A stretch of DNA of 57,555 bases, taken from contig JABRVW010000028.1 of NCBI GenBank assembly GCA_039961715.1, forward strand, positions 1 through 57,555, in the 5' to 3' direction. The notes beneath the pieces were generated by a model. That model saw nothing but the letters and a program-made list of their open reading frames with translations, was not told the DNA's origin and did no database searches. This stretch comes from JACQPU01 sp039961715 (GTDB taxonomy: Bacteria; Bacteroidota; Ignavibacteria; UBA10030). Each line of letters starts with the position of its first letter. Position 1 is the stretch's first letter. The position numbers and the translations under genes were made by a program. Below are positions 24,847 to 33,998 of the stretch, one piece after another.

Positions 24847-26787
24847 ATGAGCCAGATTCAAATTACATTTCCGGACGGATCGATCAGGAAGTTTGAAAGC
24901 GGTGTTTCCGGATTGGAAATTGCCGGCAGCATCAGCAAGGGACTTGCCAAGGAAGCCCTTGCCGTCGAAGTCAATGGTGAAGTGTGGGATCTCAGCCGGC
25001 CCATCACAGCGGACGCGTCGGTGAAGATCCTGAAATGGTCCGATGACGGCGGGAAGTATGCTTACTGGCACAGTTCGGCGCATTTGATGGCAGAGGCGGT
25101 CGAGAAGCTGTTTCCTGGAACGAAATTCGGGATTGGACCGCCGATTGAGACCGGATTCTACTACGACATCGACGTCGGAGATCATTCGCTGACGGGCGAA
25201 GACCTGCTTCACATCGAAGCGGTGATGAGGGAGCTGGCAGAGCGGGATGTGCCGTTCGTCAGGGAAGAAAAGCCCTGGGAGGAGGCGGTTGCCTACTTCA
25301 GGAAGAAAGGTGATCCCTACAAGTTGGAACTGCTTGAAGAGCTCAAGGGGAGAACAATCACGTTCTACCATCAGGGCAATTTTACGGACCTGTGCTACGG
25401 TCCCCATATTCCGTCGACAGGACGGATCAAGGCCATCAAACTTCTGAATGTTGCAGGCGCCTATTGGCGCGGAAGCGAAAAAAACAAGATGCTCCAGCGC
25501 ATCTATGGAGTGACGTTTCCAACCCAGAAGGAGCTGGACGAGCATCTGTTCCGCCTGGAGGAAGCCAGGCGGAGGGATCATCGTAAGCTTGGACAGGAAC
25601 TTGATCTCTTTGTCATTACCCCGAAGGTGGGTGGCGGATTGCCGCTCTGGCTCCCCAAAGGAACCGTGATCCGGGAAACGTTGGAGCGATACCTAAGGGA
25701 AGAGCAGAGGAAGCGCGGATATTTTCCCGTGGTCACGCCCCACATCGGGAACATCGAGTTGTACAAAACGAGCGGACACTATCCGTTCTACAAGGACAGT
25801 CAGTTCACGCCGGTTCAGATCGACGAGGAGCAGTACCTTCTGAAACCGATGAACTGTCCGCATCATTTTCAAATCTACGCGTCCAAACCGCGCAGTTATC
25901 GGGATCTGCCGATCCGACTGGCAGAATTCGGGACCGTGTACCGCTACGAGCAATCAGGCGAGCTCAACGGCCTGATCCGGGTGCGTTCCTTCACGGTTGA
26001 TGATTCCCACATCTTTCTGAGGCCTGACCAGGTGAAAGATGAGCTCGTGGATGTGATTGATCTGATCAAAGAGATTTTTGCGACGCTTGGGTTCAAGGAT
26101 TTCCGGACGCGGCTTTCGTTCCGTGACCCGAAGAACAAGGAGAAGTACGCAGGGTCGGATGAATCGTGGATCGAAGCCGAGCGGCTCATCCGGATCGCGG
26201 CGGAAGAAACGAACCTGGATCATTTCGTCGGTATCGGAGAAGCGGCGTTCTACGGCCCGAAAATCGACTTTATGGTAAGGGATGCCTTGGGCAGAACATG
26301 GCAGTTGGGGACCGTGCAAGCCGACTATGTGATGCCTGAGCGGTTCCAGCTTGAATATGTGGGCTCCGACGGACAGAAACACCGTCCAGTGGTGATCCAC
26401 AGGGCACCGTTCGGCTCCATGGAACGATTCATCGGAATCCTCATCGAGCACTTCGCGGGGGAGTTCCCGCTCTGGCTGGCACCGGTCCAGGCCGCCGTGT
26501 TGCCGCTGACCGAGCGCCACCATGAGCATGCGCGGAAGGTTGCGGCACGGTTGAGGGAGGCCGGCTTGCGCGTTGAATGCGATGAGCGAAACGAGAAAAT
26601 CGGCTACAAGATCCGGGATTGGGAATTGAAGAAGGTTCCCTACATGCTCGTCATCGGCGACAAGGAATCCGGTTCTTCCACCGTTTCGGTGCGCCAGCAC
26701 AAGAAAGGAGATCTTGGGTCGATGACAGAAGATGAATTCGTGATGCTGACAAAGAAGGCAATCGATTCCAGAGCACTCACATCGTAG
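24847..26787 (+). CDS. thrS: threonyl-tRNA synthetase
   Basis: Class IIa synthetase for tRNA-Thr with all usual domains: N-terminal TGS (about residues 1-62), the HSSAH editing motif near residue 75 with a later Cys/His pair (CYGPH), catalytic core with the zinc Cys in MNCPHHF (about residue 336), and a C-terminal anticodon-binding domain. The length of 646 residues is normal. The ATG at 24847 has no Shine-Dalgarno site, and a terminator ends just upstream. It heads the conserved thrS-infC-rpmI-rplT-pheST gene order. Confidence 0.97.
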   Translation: MSQIQITFPDGSIRKFESGVSGLEIAGSISKGLAKEALAVEVNGEVWDLSRPITADASVKILKWSDDGGKYAYWHSSAHLMAEAVEKLFPGTKFGIGPPIETGFYYDIDVGDHSLTGEDLLHIEAVMRELAERDVPFVREEKPWEEAVAYFRKKGDPYKLELLEELKGRTITFYHQGNFTDLCYGPHIPSTGRIKAIKLLNVAGAYWRGSEKNKMLQRIYGVTFPTQKELDEHLFRLEEARRRDHRKLGQELDLFVITPKVGGGLPLWLPKGTVIRETLERYLREEQRKRGYFPVVTPHIGNIELYKTSGHYPFYKDSQFTPVQIDEEQYLLKPMNCPHHFQIYASKPRSYRDLPIRLAEFGTVYRYEQSGELNGLIRVRSFTVDDSHIFLRPDQVKDELVDVIDLIKEIFATLGFKDFRTRLSFRDPKNKEKYAGSDESWIEAERLIRIAAEETNLDHFVGIGEAAFYGPKIDFMVRDALGRTWQLGTVQADYVMPERFQLEYVGSDGQKHRPVVIHRAPFGSMERFIGILIEHFAGEFPLWLAPVQAAVLPLTERHHEHARKVAARLREAGLRVECDERNEKIGYKIRDWELKKVPYMLVIGDKESGSSTVSVRQHKKGDLGSMTEDEFVMLTKKAIDSRALTS

Positions 26788-26798
26788 GAGAAACGCCT

Positions 26799-27362
26799 AT
26801 CAAACAACAGCGCGCACGTGTGAATACGGAGATCCGGGCTCCCAAAGTCCGGGTCATTGCACCGGATGGACAGCAGTTGGGCATCCTGCTGACGCAGGAG
26901 GCAATCCGGCGAGCCACCAATGAAGGGCTGGACCTGATTGAGATCGTGCCAAACGCCGATCCCCCCGTTTGCAAGATCATGGATTTCGGAAAATACAAGT
27001 ACGAGCTGTCCAAGAAGGAGAAGCTGCAGAAGAAACACCAGCACGTCACGCAGGTCAAGGAGATTCGATTTCACCCGAACACCGACACCCACGATTTTGA
27101 ATTCAAGGTCCGGCACGCGCGGGCATTCCTCGAAGAAGGCGACAAGGTAAAGGCGACCGTGGTCTTCCGGGGCCGGCAGTTTGCCTATCAGGACCAGGGC
27201 AGGGAGGTGCTCGAACGGTTTACGGAGCGGCTGGCTGATATTGCCAAGATCGAACAGATGCCCAAGATGGAAGGGCGACAGATGATCGCGGTCTATGTGG
27301 CGGACAAGACCAAGAAGAAGAGCGGCGAGAAACAACCAAAGACATCACAGAAGGAAACCTGA
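26799..27362 (+). CDS. infC: translation initiation factor IF-3
   Basis: Checks start-codon selection on the 30S subunit. The familiar RVNTEIRAPKVRVI stretch is followed by the linker helix and the C-terminal domain (ending at about residue 172). I place the start at the ATC at 26799, because AGGAG (26785-26789) lies nine bases before it and the family usually has residues before RVN. The first conventional codon, GTG 26820, has no Shine-Dalgarno site and would cut into the conserved N-terminus. IF-3 genes with AUU or AUC starts are known, and they allow autoregulation. With ATC the protein has 187 residues. Confidence 0.85.
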   Translation: MKQQRARVNTEIRAPKVRVIAPDGQQLGILLTQEAIRRATNEGLDLIEIVPNADPPVCKIMDFGKYKYELSKKEKLQKKHQHVTQVKEIRFHPNTDTHDFEFKVRHARAFLEEGDKVKATVVFRGRQFAYQDQGREVLERFTERLADIAKIEQMPKMEGRQMIAVYVADKTKKKSGEKQPKTSQKET

Positions 27363-27365
27363 GCG

Positions 27366-27560
27366 ATGCCCAAGATGAAAACCAGGCGGAACGCAAAGAA
27401 GCACTTCCGCATCACTGCAACGGGAAAGATCAAACGGAGGAAGGCTCTTCGGAGGCATATTCTGACGCACAAGACGCGCAAGCGCAAGCGGCACCTTCGG
27501 AAACCCGGAGTGGTGCACTCTTCCGAAGCGTACAAGATCAAACGATTTTTGTCAGCATAG
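27366..27560 (+). CDS. rpmI: 50S ribosomal protein L35
   Basis: A 64-residue, very basic protein beginning MPKMKTRRNAKKHFRITATG, the standard L35 start, and ending with a LSA tail. It lies 3 bases after infC, as in most bacteria. Confidence 0.97.
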   Translation: MPKMKTRRNAKKHFRITATGKIKRRKALRRHILTHKTRKRKRHLRKPGVVHSSEAYKIKRFLSA

Positions 27561-27578
27561 CGAAAGGATGATGTTCTC

Positions 27579-27929
27579 ATGCCACGTTCTCAGAACAAGG
27601 TAGCGTCCCACCGGCGCAGAAAGAAGATTCTCGGCAAGGCCAAAGGGTACTGGGGCGCCAGAAGCAAGGTATATACGGTTGCAAAGCACCATGTGGAAAA
27701 GGCCCTTACGCATGCCTATCGCCACCGAAAAACGAAGAAGCGCGAGTACCGCACCCTCTGGATTGCGCGTATCAATGCAGCGGCCCGCCTGAACGGTACA
27801 ACGTACTCCCGCCTCATGGCCGGGCTGGAGAAGAAGCAGGTACTGATCAACCGGAAGGTCCTCGCCGATCTCGCTGTTAACAATCCGGCCGCGTTCTCAG
27901 AGGTCGTGAAGTTCGCATCCGCATCCTGA
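27579..27929 (+). CDS. rplT: 50S ribosomal protein L20
   Basis: A 116-residue, basic, largely helical ribosomal protein with the typical N-terminal region (VASHRRRKKILGKAKGYWGA) and RINAAARLNGTTYSRLMAGL near residue 66. In several bacteria L20 represses its own operon through mRNA structure, but I see no clear binding site here. Confidence 0.97.
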   Translation: MPRSQNKVASHRRRKKILGKAKGYWGARSKVYTVAKHHVEKALTHAYRHRKTKKREYRTLWIARINAAARLNGTTYSRLMAGLEKKQVLINRKVLADLAVNNPAAFSEVVKFASAS

Positions 27930-27971
27930 CGACACCTCCGGGGTGATTGCCCGGCACACCACCCCCTGTTT

Positions 27972-28976
27972 ATGCTCGAGCAGATCAGTCACATCAGGGA
28001 GGAGTTCGATCGCGAGCTCCGCGAATCCGTCGACCCCAGTGCCCTTGAAGCGCTGAGGATCAAGTTTCTGGCACGCAAAGGCCTCATCGCCCGACTGTTC
28101 GAGCAATTGCGAACAGTTGCCCCGGACGAAAAACCTGCCGTCGGAAAGGCCCTGAACGAGCTTCGAGCCTACGCGCAATCGGCCTACGATGAAGCGATTG
28201 GCCGAAAAAAGGGCCGGTCAACCGAGGTCCGGGTCGATCTCTCCCTGCCGGGCCGGCCTAGGCCCGTTGGTACCCGCCATCCGATCACCCAAACGATCGA
28301 AGACCTTAAGCGCATCTTTGCCGGAATGGGGTTCGGGATCGCCTATGGGCCGGACATTGAAGACGACTATCACAACTTCACAGCCCTCAATTTCCCTCCC
28401 GACCATCCTGCAAGAGACATGCAGGACACGTTCTTCATTTCAAAGAATGTTCTTCTCCGTACTCACACGTCACCCGTACAAATTCGCGTCATGAAGAGCC
28501 AACCCCCTCCGGTGCGAGTGATCATACCCGGACGGGTGTACCGGAATGAGGCCGTGAGTGCGCGAAGTCATGTCATCTTTCACCAGATCGAAGCCCTCTC
28601 CATTGATCGCAACGTAACCTTCAGCGAGCTCAAGGGAACGCTCGTGTCGTTTGTCCGCCAGCTCTATGGAAGCTCCGTCAAATACAAGTTTCGCCCCACG
28701 TTCTTTCCTTTCACGGAGCCCAGTGCCGACATGTATATCTCCTGCTTCATCTGCAATCAGAAAGGCTGTCCCGTGTGCAAATACAACGGATGGCTGGAGA
28801 TTCTTGGCTCCGGCATGGTACACCCGAACGTCCTCCGTCATGGCGGCTATGATCCGCGCCGCTACAGCGGCTTTGCCTTCGGCATGGGAATCGAACGGGC
28901 CGCACTCCTACGCTACGGCATTGACGATATCCGGCTCTATTTTGAGAACGATGTACGATTTCTCCGTCAATTCTGA
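27972..28976 (+). CDS. pheS: phenylalanyl-tRNA synthetase alpha subunit
   Basis: Catalytic class II subunit of the PheRS tetramer. An N-terminal coiled coil (about residues 1-90) is followed by the core with HPITQTIEDLKRIFAGMGF (about residue 105), DMQDTFF near residue 152 and the motif 3 region GFAFGMGIERAALLRYGI near residue 303. Length 334 is normal. A late cluster of cysteines (CFICNQKGCPVCKYNG) is also found in many relatives. Overall intact; it is followed by pheT after 6 bases. Confidence 0.97.
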   Translation: MLEQISHIREEFDRELRESVDPSALEALRIKFLARKGLIARLFEQLRTVAPDEKPAVGKALNELRAYAQSAYDEAIGRKKGRSTEVRVDLSLPGRPRPVGTRHPITQTIEDLKRIFAGMGFGIAYGPDIEDDYHNFTALNFPPDHPARDMQDTFFISKNVLLRTHTSPVQIRVMKSQPPPVRVIIPGRVYRNEAVSARSHVIFHQIEALSIDRNVTFSELKGTLVSFVRQLYGSSVKYKFRPTFFPFTEPSADMYISCFICNQKGCPVCKYNGWLEILGSGMVHPNVLRHGGYDPRRYSGFAFGMGIERAALLRYGIDDIRLYFENDVRFLRQF

Positions 28977-28982
28977 CCAGTC

Positions 28983-31400
28983 ATGAAGATCTCGCACGCA
29001 TGGCTCCGCACCCTCGTTCCTGTCAGGCTCCCTCCTCGAAAGATTGCCGACGGTCTCTCCATGCTCGGGCTGGAGGTCGAACGCGTTTCCGATGAAGGTG
29101 CACGATATGAAGGATTTGTGGTGGGAGAGGTACTGGCAAAGGAGAAACACCCTCACGCCGACCGTCTGTCCGTCTGCCGCGTATCTGTCGGAAGCGAGGA
29201 ATTGCAGGTTGTCTGCGGAGCGCCGAATGTCGCCGCAGGGCAGAAGGTGGCCGTGGGTCTCGTGGGGTCGGTTGTTCCGCGAAACCAACACGATCCTGGG
29301 GGCGGCTCGTTTACCCTTCAGGAGGCGGTCATTCGGGGCGTGAAATCCCGCGGCATGATCTGCTCGGAATTTGAACTGGATCTCGGTGACGACAAGGACG
29401 GTATTCTCGTGCTGGACTCATCTGCGAAAGCAGGCACCCCCTTGGCCGCCTACCTGGGAAAGACCGACGTCGTGTACGACGTGGAAATCACCGCAAACCG
29501 GGGGGATTGGCTCAGCCATCTCGGAGTTGCGCGGGAAATCGCAGCCATGACCGGGGCCAGGGTCACTCTCCCGGCGATCAGGGTGAAGGAGAAAGCGGAA
29601 CCTGCGAAGCGGCTTGTGCGCGTGAAGATCGAAAGTGCGGAACAATGCGGACGTTATGTGGCACGTGTAATCCGAAATGTCACGATCGCCCCGTCCCCGC
29701 CGTGGCTTCAACAAAGGCTCCGCTCTGTCGGCGTCCGGCCGATCAATAATGTTGTAGACATCACGAATTTTGTCATGCTCGAAACAGGACAACCGCTGCA
29801 CGCTTTCGATTATGACAAGATCGCAGGGGGAACGATCATTGTCCGGGGAGCGCGGGAAGGGGAACGCTTCACGACTCTCGACGGCGTGGAGCGTACGCTT
29901 CGTAAGGATATGCTTCTCATCTGCGACATGAAGCGTCCTGTAGCCATCGCAGGCGTCATGGGCGGCTCGGATTCTGAGATCAGCTCCAAAACCAGAAATG
30001 TACTCTTGGAAAGCGCATGGTTCGAGCCTGTCAGCATTCGAAGAACATCCAAGCATCTCAGCCTTTCCACCGAGGCTTCCCAACGATTCGAGAGGTCCGT
30101 GGACATTGAAATGACCGACCACGCGTCCGTGCGGGCGGCCGCTTTGATGCAGAAACTGGCTGGCGGCGAGGTATTGAAGGGATGTGTCGATGTGTTTCCG
30201 CGTCGTCCAAGGCGTCGGACAGTTCGGCTGAGCGTGAGCAGAGCGAATGCCTTGTTGGGGACATCGATTACCGGATCTGCAATGGCCGGGTTTCTTCGAA
30301 GGCTGGGCATGACGGTTCGGAAGGTCCCGGGAGATGCCCTGAGCGTAGTCCCGCCTTCGTACCGCTCAGATATCGCGGAGGAAGTGGATCTGATCGAAGA
30401 AATTGCCCGCGTGTACGGGTACGACAGGATCGAGCCCGATCCGAATGTGAGGGTGGGATTGGTTGGTGGCATCGGGCGTGGTCTCGCTGATGAAGTACGG
30501 GATTTTCTCGTCGGCGCCGGATTTCAGGAAATCATGACGAACAGTCTGCAGAACCACGATCACGCCGCGTTGGCGGGGGGGAACGCGGTGGCGGTGCTCA
30601 ATCCCGTGAGCGTGGAAATGCAAGTGCTCCGAACCAGCCTGATTCCGGGAGCACTGGACGTTGTCCAGCATAATTTCAATCGGGGGGCCAAGGGTCTCAG
30701 ATTGTTTGAGATCGGGAAGGTCTATTGGAGGGATCCTTCCAAATCTCCTGAATCGCTTGATGCATTTCACGAAGAAGAACGGTTCATGATGATCCTTAGC
30801 GGAGATCATTTCAACCAACACTACACAACGCCGTCCCGAAAATACGATGTGTTTGATCTTAAAGGAGAGCTTGAAGCCCTTCTTTCCAAGTTTTTTCTTG
30901 ACAAATATCGCTTAATTCTGTATGATAACGGCAGCCCTTTAAGTGTTGACACTCTTACCGTTGAAATTAAAGGTACTTACGCAGGTCTTCTGGGATGTTT
31001 GAGGAAGGATGTGGCGGCAAAGTTTGACATCAGGGAAGACGTGTTCTTTGCCGAGTTGAGTCTCAACCTTCCCGAAGTAACGGAGATCGGGAAAAGACGG
31101 TATGAGCCTCTTCCGCGGTTCCCGAGCGTCACTCGTGACCTGGCGTTCATCGTCGATGAAGAGATTCCGCAAGGGAAGGTTGTGGATGCGATTCGTGAGG
31201 CTGGAGGTGAGCTTGTTCGTTGGGTGACACTCTTCGATCTCTACAGCGGGGAACAGGTGGGTTCCGGCAAGAAGGGACTCGCCTACACCCTTGAGTTTCA
31301 GCCTGTTGACCGAACGTTGACGGACGAAGAGGTCAACGGGAAGATCAGCGCGATCATTCGCCATGTGGAAGCCACCTGCGGTGCGCGGCTCCGCGGGTGA
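28983..31400 (+). CDS. pheT: phenylalanyl-tRNA synthetase beta subunit
   Basis: Editing and tRNA-binding subunit. An N-terminal domain with a tRNA-binding OB fold (about residues 38-155, including EKHPHADRLSVCRV), then B3/B4 editing domains (about 210-400), B5, the catalytic-like region, and a C-terminal FDX-ACB anticodon-binding domain (about 710-805) ending TCGARLRG. The 805-residue length fits. The stop is close to the start of a coiled-coil protein gene. Confidence 0.97.
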   Translation: MKISHAWLRTLVPVRLPPRKIADGLSMLGLEVERVSDEGARYEGFVVGEVLAKEKHPHADRLSVCRVSVGSEELQVVCGAPNVAAGQKVAVGLVGSVVPRNQHDPGGGSFTLQEAVIRGVKSRGMICSEFELDLGDDKDGILVLDSSAKAGTPLAAYLGKTDVVYDVEITANRGDWLSHLGVAREIAAMTGARVTLPAIRVKEKAEPAKRLVRVKIESAEQCGRYVARVIRNVTIAPSPPWLQQRLRSVGVRPINNVVDITNFVMLETGQPLHAFDYDKIAGGTIIVRGAREGERFTTLDGVERTLRKDMLLICDMKRPVAIAGVMGGSDSEISSKTRNVLLESAWFEPVSIRRTSKHLSLSTEASQRFERSVDIEMTDHASVRAAALMQKLAGGEVLKGCVDVFPRRPRRRTVRLSVSRANALLGTSITGSAMAGFLRRLGMTVRKVPGDALSVVPPSYRSDIAEEVDLIEEIARVYGYDRIEPDPNVRVGLVGGIGRGLADEVRDFLVGAGFQEIMTNSLQNHDHAALAGGNAVAVLNPVSVEMQVLRTSLIPGALDVVQHNFNRGAKGLRLFEIGKVYWRDPSKSPESLDAFHEEERFMMILSGDHFNQHYTTPSRKYDVFDLKGELEALLSKFFLDKYRLILYDNGSPLSVDTLTVEIKGTYAGLLGCLRKDVAAKFDIREDVFFAELSLNLPEVTEIGKRRYEPLPRFPSVTRDLAFIVDEEIPQGKVVDAIREAGGELVRWVTLFDLYSGEQVGSGKKGLAYTLEFQPVDRTLTDEEVNGKISAIIRHVEATCGARLRG

Positions 31401-31432
31401 CCCCCAGAGGGACCATGGAAGGAGATCACCGG

Positions 31433-31753
31433 TTGTCAGAGTCACATGTGGAATCTGACGTGACCAATGGGAGAGAGATTGATCAGGTTGAGTCTTCTCT
31501 TCAGAAGCTTTGGGAGAAGGCACGTCGACTTTCAGATGTCCTGCTTCGCCTGAAAGAGGAGAACCAGTCGCTGCGCCGGCGGCTGGAAGAGTCCGAGAAG
31601 AGGGAGCGAGACCTCTCGGACGCGCTGAAAGACAGGGAGCAGGAGATGCTGAAGCTTCAATCGAATGGATCAGGCATGTTCACTCATGAAGAAAAGGAGG
31701 CACTCACTGGCAAGATCAGGGAACTTATCGCTAAGTTGAACGCGAGGTTGTAA
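31433..31753 (+). CDS. coiled-coil protein, ZapB-like
   Basis: A short, strongly charged protein that is coiled coil for most of its length (about residues 15-80), with a C-terminal KIRELIAKLNARL helix. Its place directly before zapA suggests a cell-division coiled-coil role like ZapB; the match is by character and context rather than by motif. I prefer the TTG at 31433, because AAGGAG at 31419-31424 lies eight bases before it. Longer starts at GTG 31397 or ATG 31415 lack a good ribosome-binding site. Confidence 0.7.
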   Translation: MSESHVESDVTNGREIDQVESSLQKLWEKARRLSDVLLRLKEENQSLRRRLEESEKRERDLSDALKDREQEMLKLQSNGSGMFTHEEKEALTGKIRELIAKLNARL

Positions 31754-31826
31754 GTACTGATCTCAGTTTTGATTCGGCATCATGAGCATTCCAGTCCGGT
31801 AAAGGTTACGCACAATTCAGTACGCA

Positions 31827-32129
31827 ATGAACGGTAAGAGCATCAAAGTCAAGATCTTCGGGTCGGAGTATCCGCTACGCGGTGAAAACGAGGACCTGAC
31901 CAAACGAATTGCTTCCTATGTTGACGCCATGTTGACCAGGATCCACGACAAGATCCCCGAACAACCGCCTCTGACCGTGGCGGTGCTTTCGGCGCTGAAC
32001 ATCACCGAGGATCTCATGAAGGAACGGGAACAGCATCAGCAGACGATGATGCATCTGCAGACAGAGATCGTAAAGCTGAATAATTATCTCGATACATGTT
32101 TGGAGTCTGCAGGGGACGCCGTGTCGTAA
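31827..32129 (+). CDS. zapA: cell division protein ZapA
   Basis: A 100-residue FtsZ-associated protein. The N-terminal half has the ZapA fold pattern (VKIFGSEYPLRGENEDLTKRIASYVDAML split over residues 8-36), and the C-terminal half is a coiled coil. The ALNITEDLMKE segment near residue 57 is typical. It lies 73 bases after the coiled-coil gene, without a Shine-Dalgarno site. A structured RNA candidate follows. Confidence 0.9.
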   Translation: MNGKSIKVKIFGSEYPLRGENEDLTKRIASYVDAMLTRIHDKIPEQPPLTVAVLSALNITEDLMKEREQHQQTMMHLQTEIVKLNNYLDTCLESAGDAVS

Positions 32130-32135
32130 CCGGCA

Positions 32136-32356
32136 GCGGTTGGTGTGTTCTTTTCCATAGGAGCGGAGACCTATGCACAGCAAGTCACCGCACCGTCAGC
32201 CGTAATCAAGACTATTAAAGAACCTTACAAGTAACTTTAATAGGGAGCTTGACTCATAAGCGTGGAGCGCATGCCACGGGTACCTGCGACGACGCTGAGA
32301 TCCTCAGAAGAGCGGGAGTGGAAGTGTGAAATGCTTAGGCAGGCACCCACTGTGTT
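32136..32356 (+). ncRNA. ssrS: probable 6S RNA between zapA and rny
   Basis: The 305 bases between zapA and the rny start contain no gene but strong structure. A 5' end with GGTTGGTGTGTTC can pair with a 3' end containing GGCAGGCACCCAC. A long apical hairpin (CTATTAAAG at 32212-32220 with CTTTAATAG at 32235-32243, plus an outer TCAAG/CTTGA) occupies the middle. The 3' half includes CTGCGACGACG, like the conserved stretch of E. coli 6S RNA. 6S RNA is often encoded right after zapA. 6S RNA binds the sigma-70 holoenzyme as a promoter mimic. The ends are approximate and no clear promoter was found. Confidence 0.55.
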
Positions 32357-32435
32357 TGAAGAGAGGTTCTTCGAATACAATTGATTCGGCCGGCGAGTGC
32401 GGTTTTTTATTGCTGCGGGCACGGAGGAGCGACGT

Positions 32436-33998
32436 ATGGATCTGATGATACTGATTCCCATGGTGGTCGTGATTGCCGCGGCGGCGTTCGCCGCGGGATG
32501 GTACATCAACGTCCGGAGCGGCCAGAAGAAGGTGAACAGCGCCGAGGAACGGGCAAAACGGATCCTCGAAGACGCCGAGCGAGACGCGAACGCATTGAAG
32601 CGTGAGAAGCTTCTCGAAGTGAAGGATGAATGGTACAGGAAAAAGAAGGAAGCTGATGCCGAAATCCAGTCGAAACGCAACAAGCTCCAGGCCCTCGAGA
32701 AGCAGCTGGAAGGACGGGAGGAAAACGTAGACCGCAAGCTCGACCTCCTGAACAGGAAGGAGTCGGCCCTTCGGCAGACGGAAAAGGAGCAGGAGGAGCG
32801 GCGGAAGCGCCTCGAAGAACGTGATGCGGAGCTGAAGAAGCTCGTGGAGGAGCAGAATATCAGGTTGGAACGCATTGCCGGCATCACGAGAGAGGAAGCA
32901 AAGAAACAGCTGATGGATAATCTGCTGGAGGTCGTCAAGACCGAGTCGGCACAGATGCTGAAGGAAATCAGGGATCAGGCACGGGAGGAAGGGAAGAAGG
33001 AAGCGCAGAAGATCATCATTCAGGCGATCCAACGGACGGCGGCCGACCATACGGTGGAATCGAGCGTCAGTGTGTTGACCCTGGAAAGCGACGAAATGAA
33101 GGGGAGAATCATCGGAAGGGAGGGGCGGAATATACGGGCCTTCGAGGCAGCGACAGGCGTGGATGTGATTGTGGATGATACACCGGAAGCAGTGATCCTC
33201 TCCGGATTTGACCCGTTCCGCCGGGAGGTGGCCCGTCAGGCGCTTGAGCGTCTCATCGCCGACGGCAGAATTCATCCTGCAAGGATCGAAGAAGTCGTTG
33301 AGAAGGTGAGGAAAGAACTGGATGAAGAAGTTCTTCGCCTTGGTGAAAACACGCTTCTTGAAGTGGGACTCCACGGCGCCCATGCGGAGATCTGCCGGCA
33401 CATCGGCAGGATGAAGTACCGATCGAGTTACGGCCAGAATCTGCTGCAGCATAGCATCGAGGTCGCCTATCTCATGGGCGTGATGGCGGGTGAGCTGAGG
33501 CTTGATCCGATGCTCGCAAAGCGGGCCGGATTGCTGCATGATATCGGCAAGACGGTGGATAAGAGCGTCGAAGGCCCCCATGCACTGATCGGATACGAGC
33601 TCTGCAAGAAGTACAACGAACATCCTATCGTCTGCAATGCCGTTGGATCGCATCACGAGGACATTCCGATGGAACACCCGATTGCATCGCTCGTGCAGGC
33701 GGCGGATGCGATCAGCGGTGCCAGACCCGGCGCCAGACGCGAATCGGTGGAAGGGTATGTGAAGCGGCTGGAGAAACTCGAGCAGGTTGCCAAGTCCTTC
33801 CCGGGTGTCCTTACGACCTATGCCATCCAGGCGGGCCGCGAAGTGCGTGTCATCGTCAATCACGATGCCATGGATGACGCCAGAGCGGATCAGCTGTCGC
33901 ACGACATTGCCAACAAGATACAGCAGGAGATGGAATACCCCGGACAGATCAAAGTGACGGTCATACGGGAATTCCGCTCCGTGGCCTATGCCAAGTAA
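32436..33998 (+). CDS. rny: ribonuclease Y
   Basis: Membrane-anchored endoribonuclease that starts mRNA decay. It has an N-terminal membrane helix (about residues 1-23), a long charged coiled coil (about 25-200), a KH domain with GRIIGREGRNIRAFEAATG (about residue 220), and an HD domain with LLHDIGKTVDKS (about residue 365). I choose ATG 32436 because GGAGGAG lies five bases upstream. An earlier in-frame start at 32397 would put a polar leader before the membrane helix. The length of 520 residues is normal. The coaE start overlaps its end. Confidence 0.96.
   Translation: MDLMILIPMVVVIAAAAFAAGWYINVRSGQKKVNSAEERAKRILEDAERDANALKREKLLEVKDEWYRKKKEADAEIQSKRNKLQALEKQLEGREENVDRKLDLLNRKESALRQTEKEQEERRKRLEERDAELKKLVEEQNIRLERIAGITREEAKKQLMDNLLEVVKTESAQMLKEIRDQAREEGKKEAQKIIIQAIQRTAADHTVESSVSVLTLESDEMKGRIIGREGRNIRAFEAATGVDVIVDDTPEAVILSGFDPFRREVARQALERLIADGRIHPARIEEVVEKVRKELDEEVLRLGENTLLEVGLHGAHAEICRHIGRMKYRSSYGQNLLQHSIEVAYLMGVMAGELRLDPMLAKRAGLLHDIGKTVDKSVEGPHALIGYELCKKYNEHPIVCNAVGSHHEDIPMEHPIASLVQAADAISGARPGARRESVEGYVKRLEKLEQVAKSFPGVLTTYAIQAGREVRVIVNHDAMDDARADQLSHDIANKIQQEMEYPGQIKVTVIREFRSVAYAK

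Noticed and set aside
32130..32396. tmRNA in the zapA-rny gap
   Set aside because: There is no tRNA-like acceptor/T-arm end and no tag reading frame; 6S RNA fits the position better.
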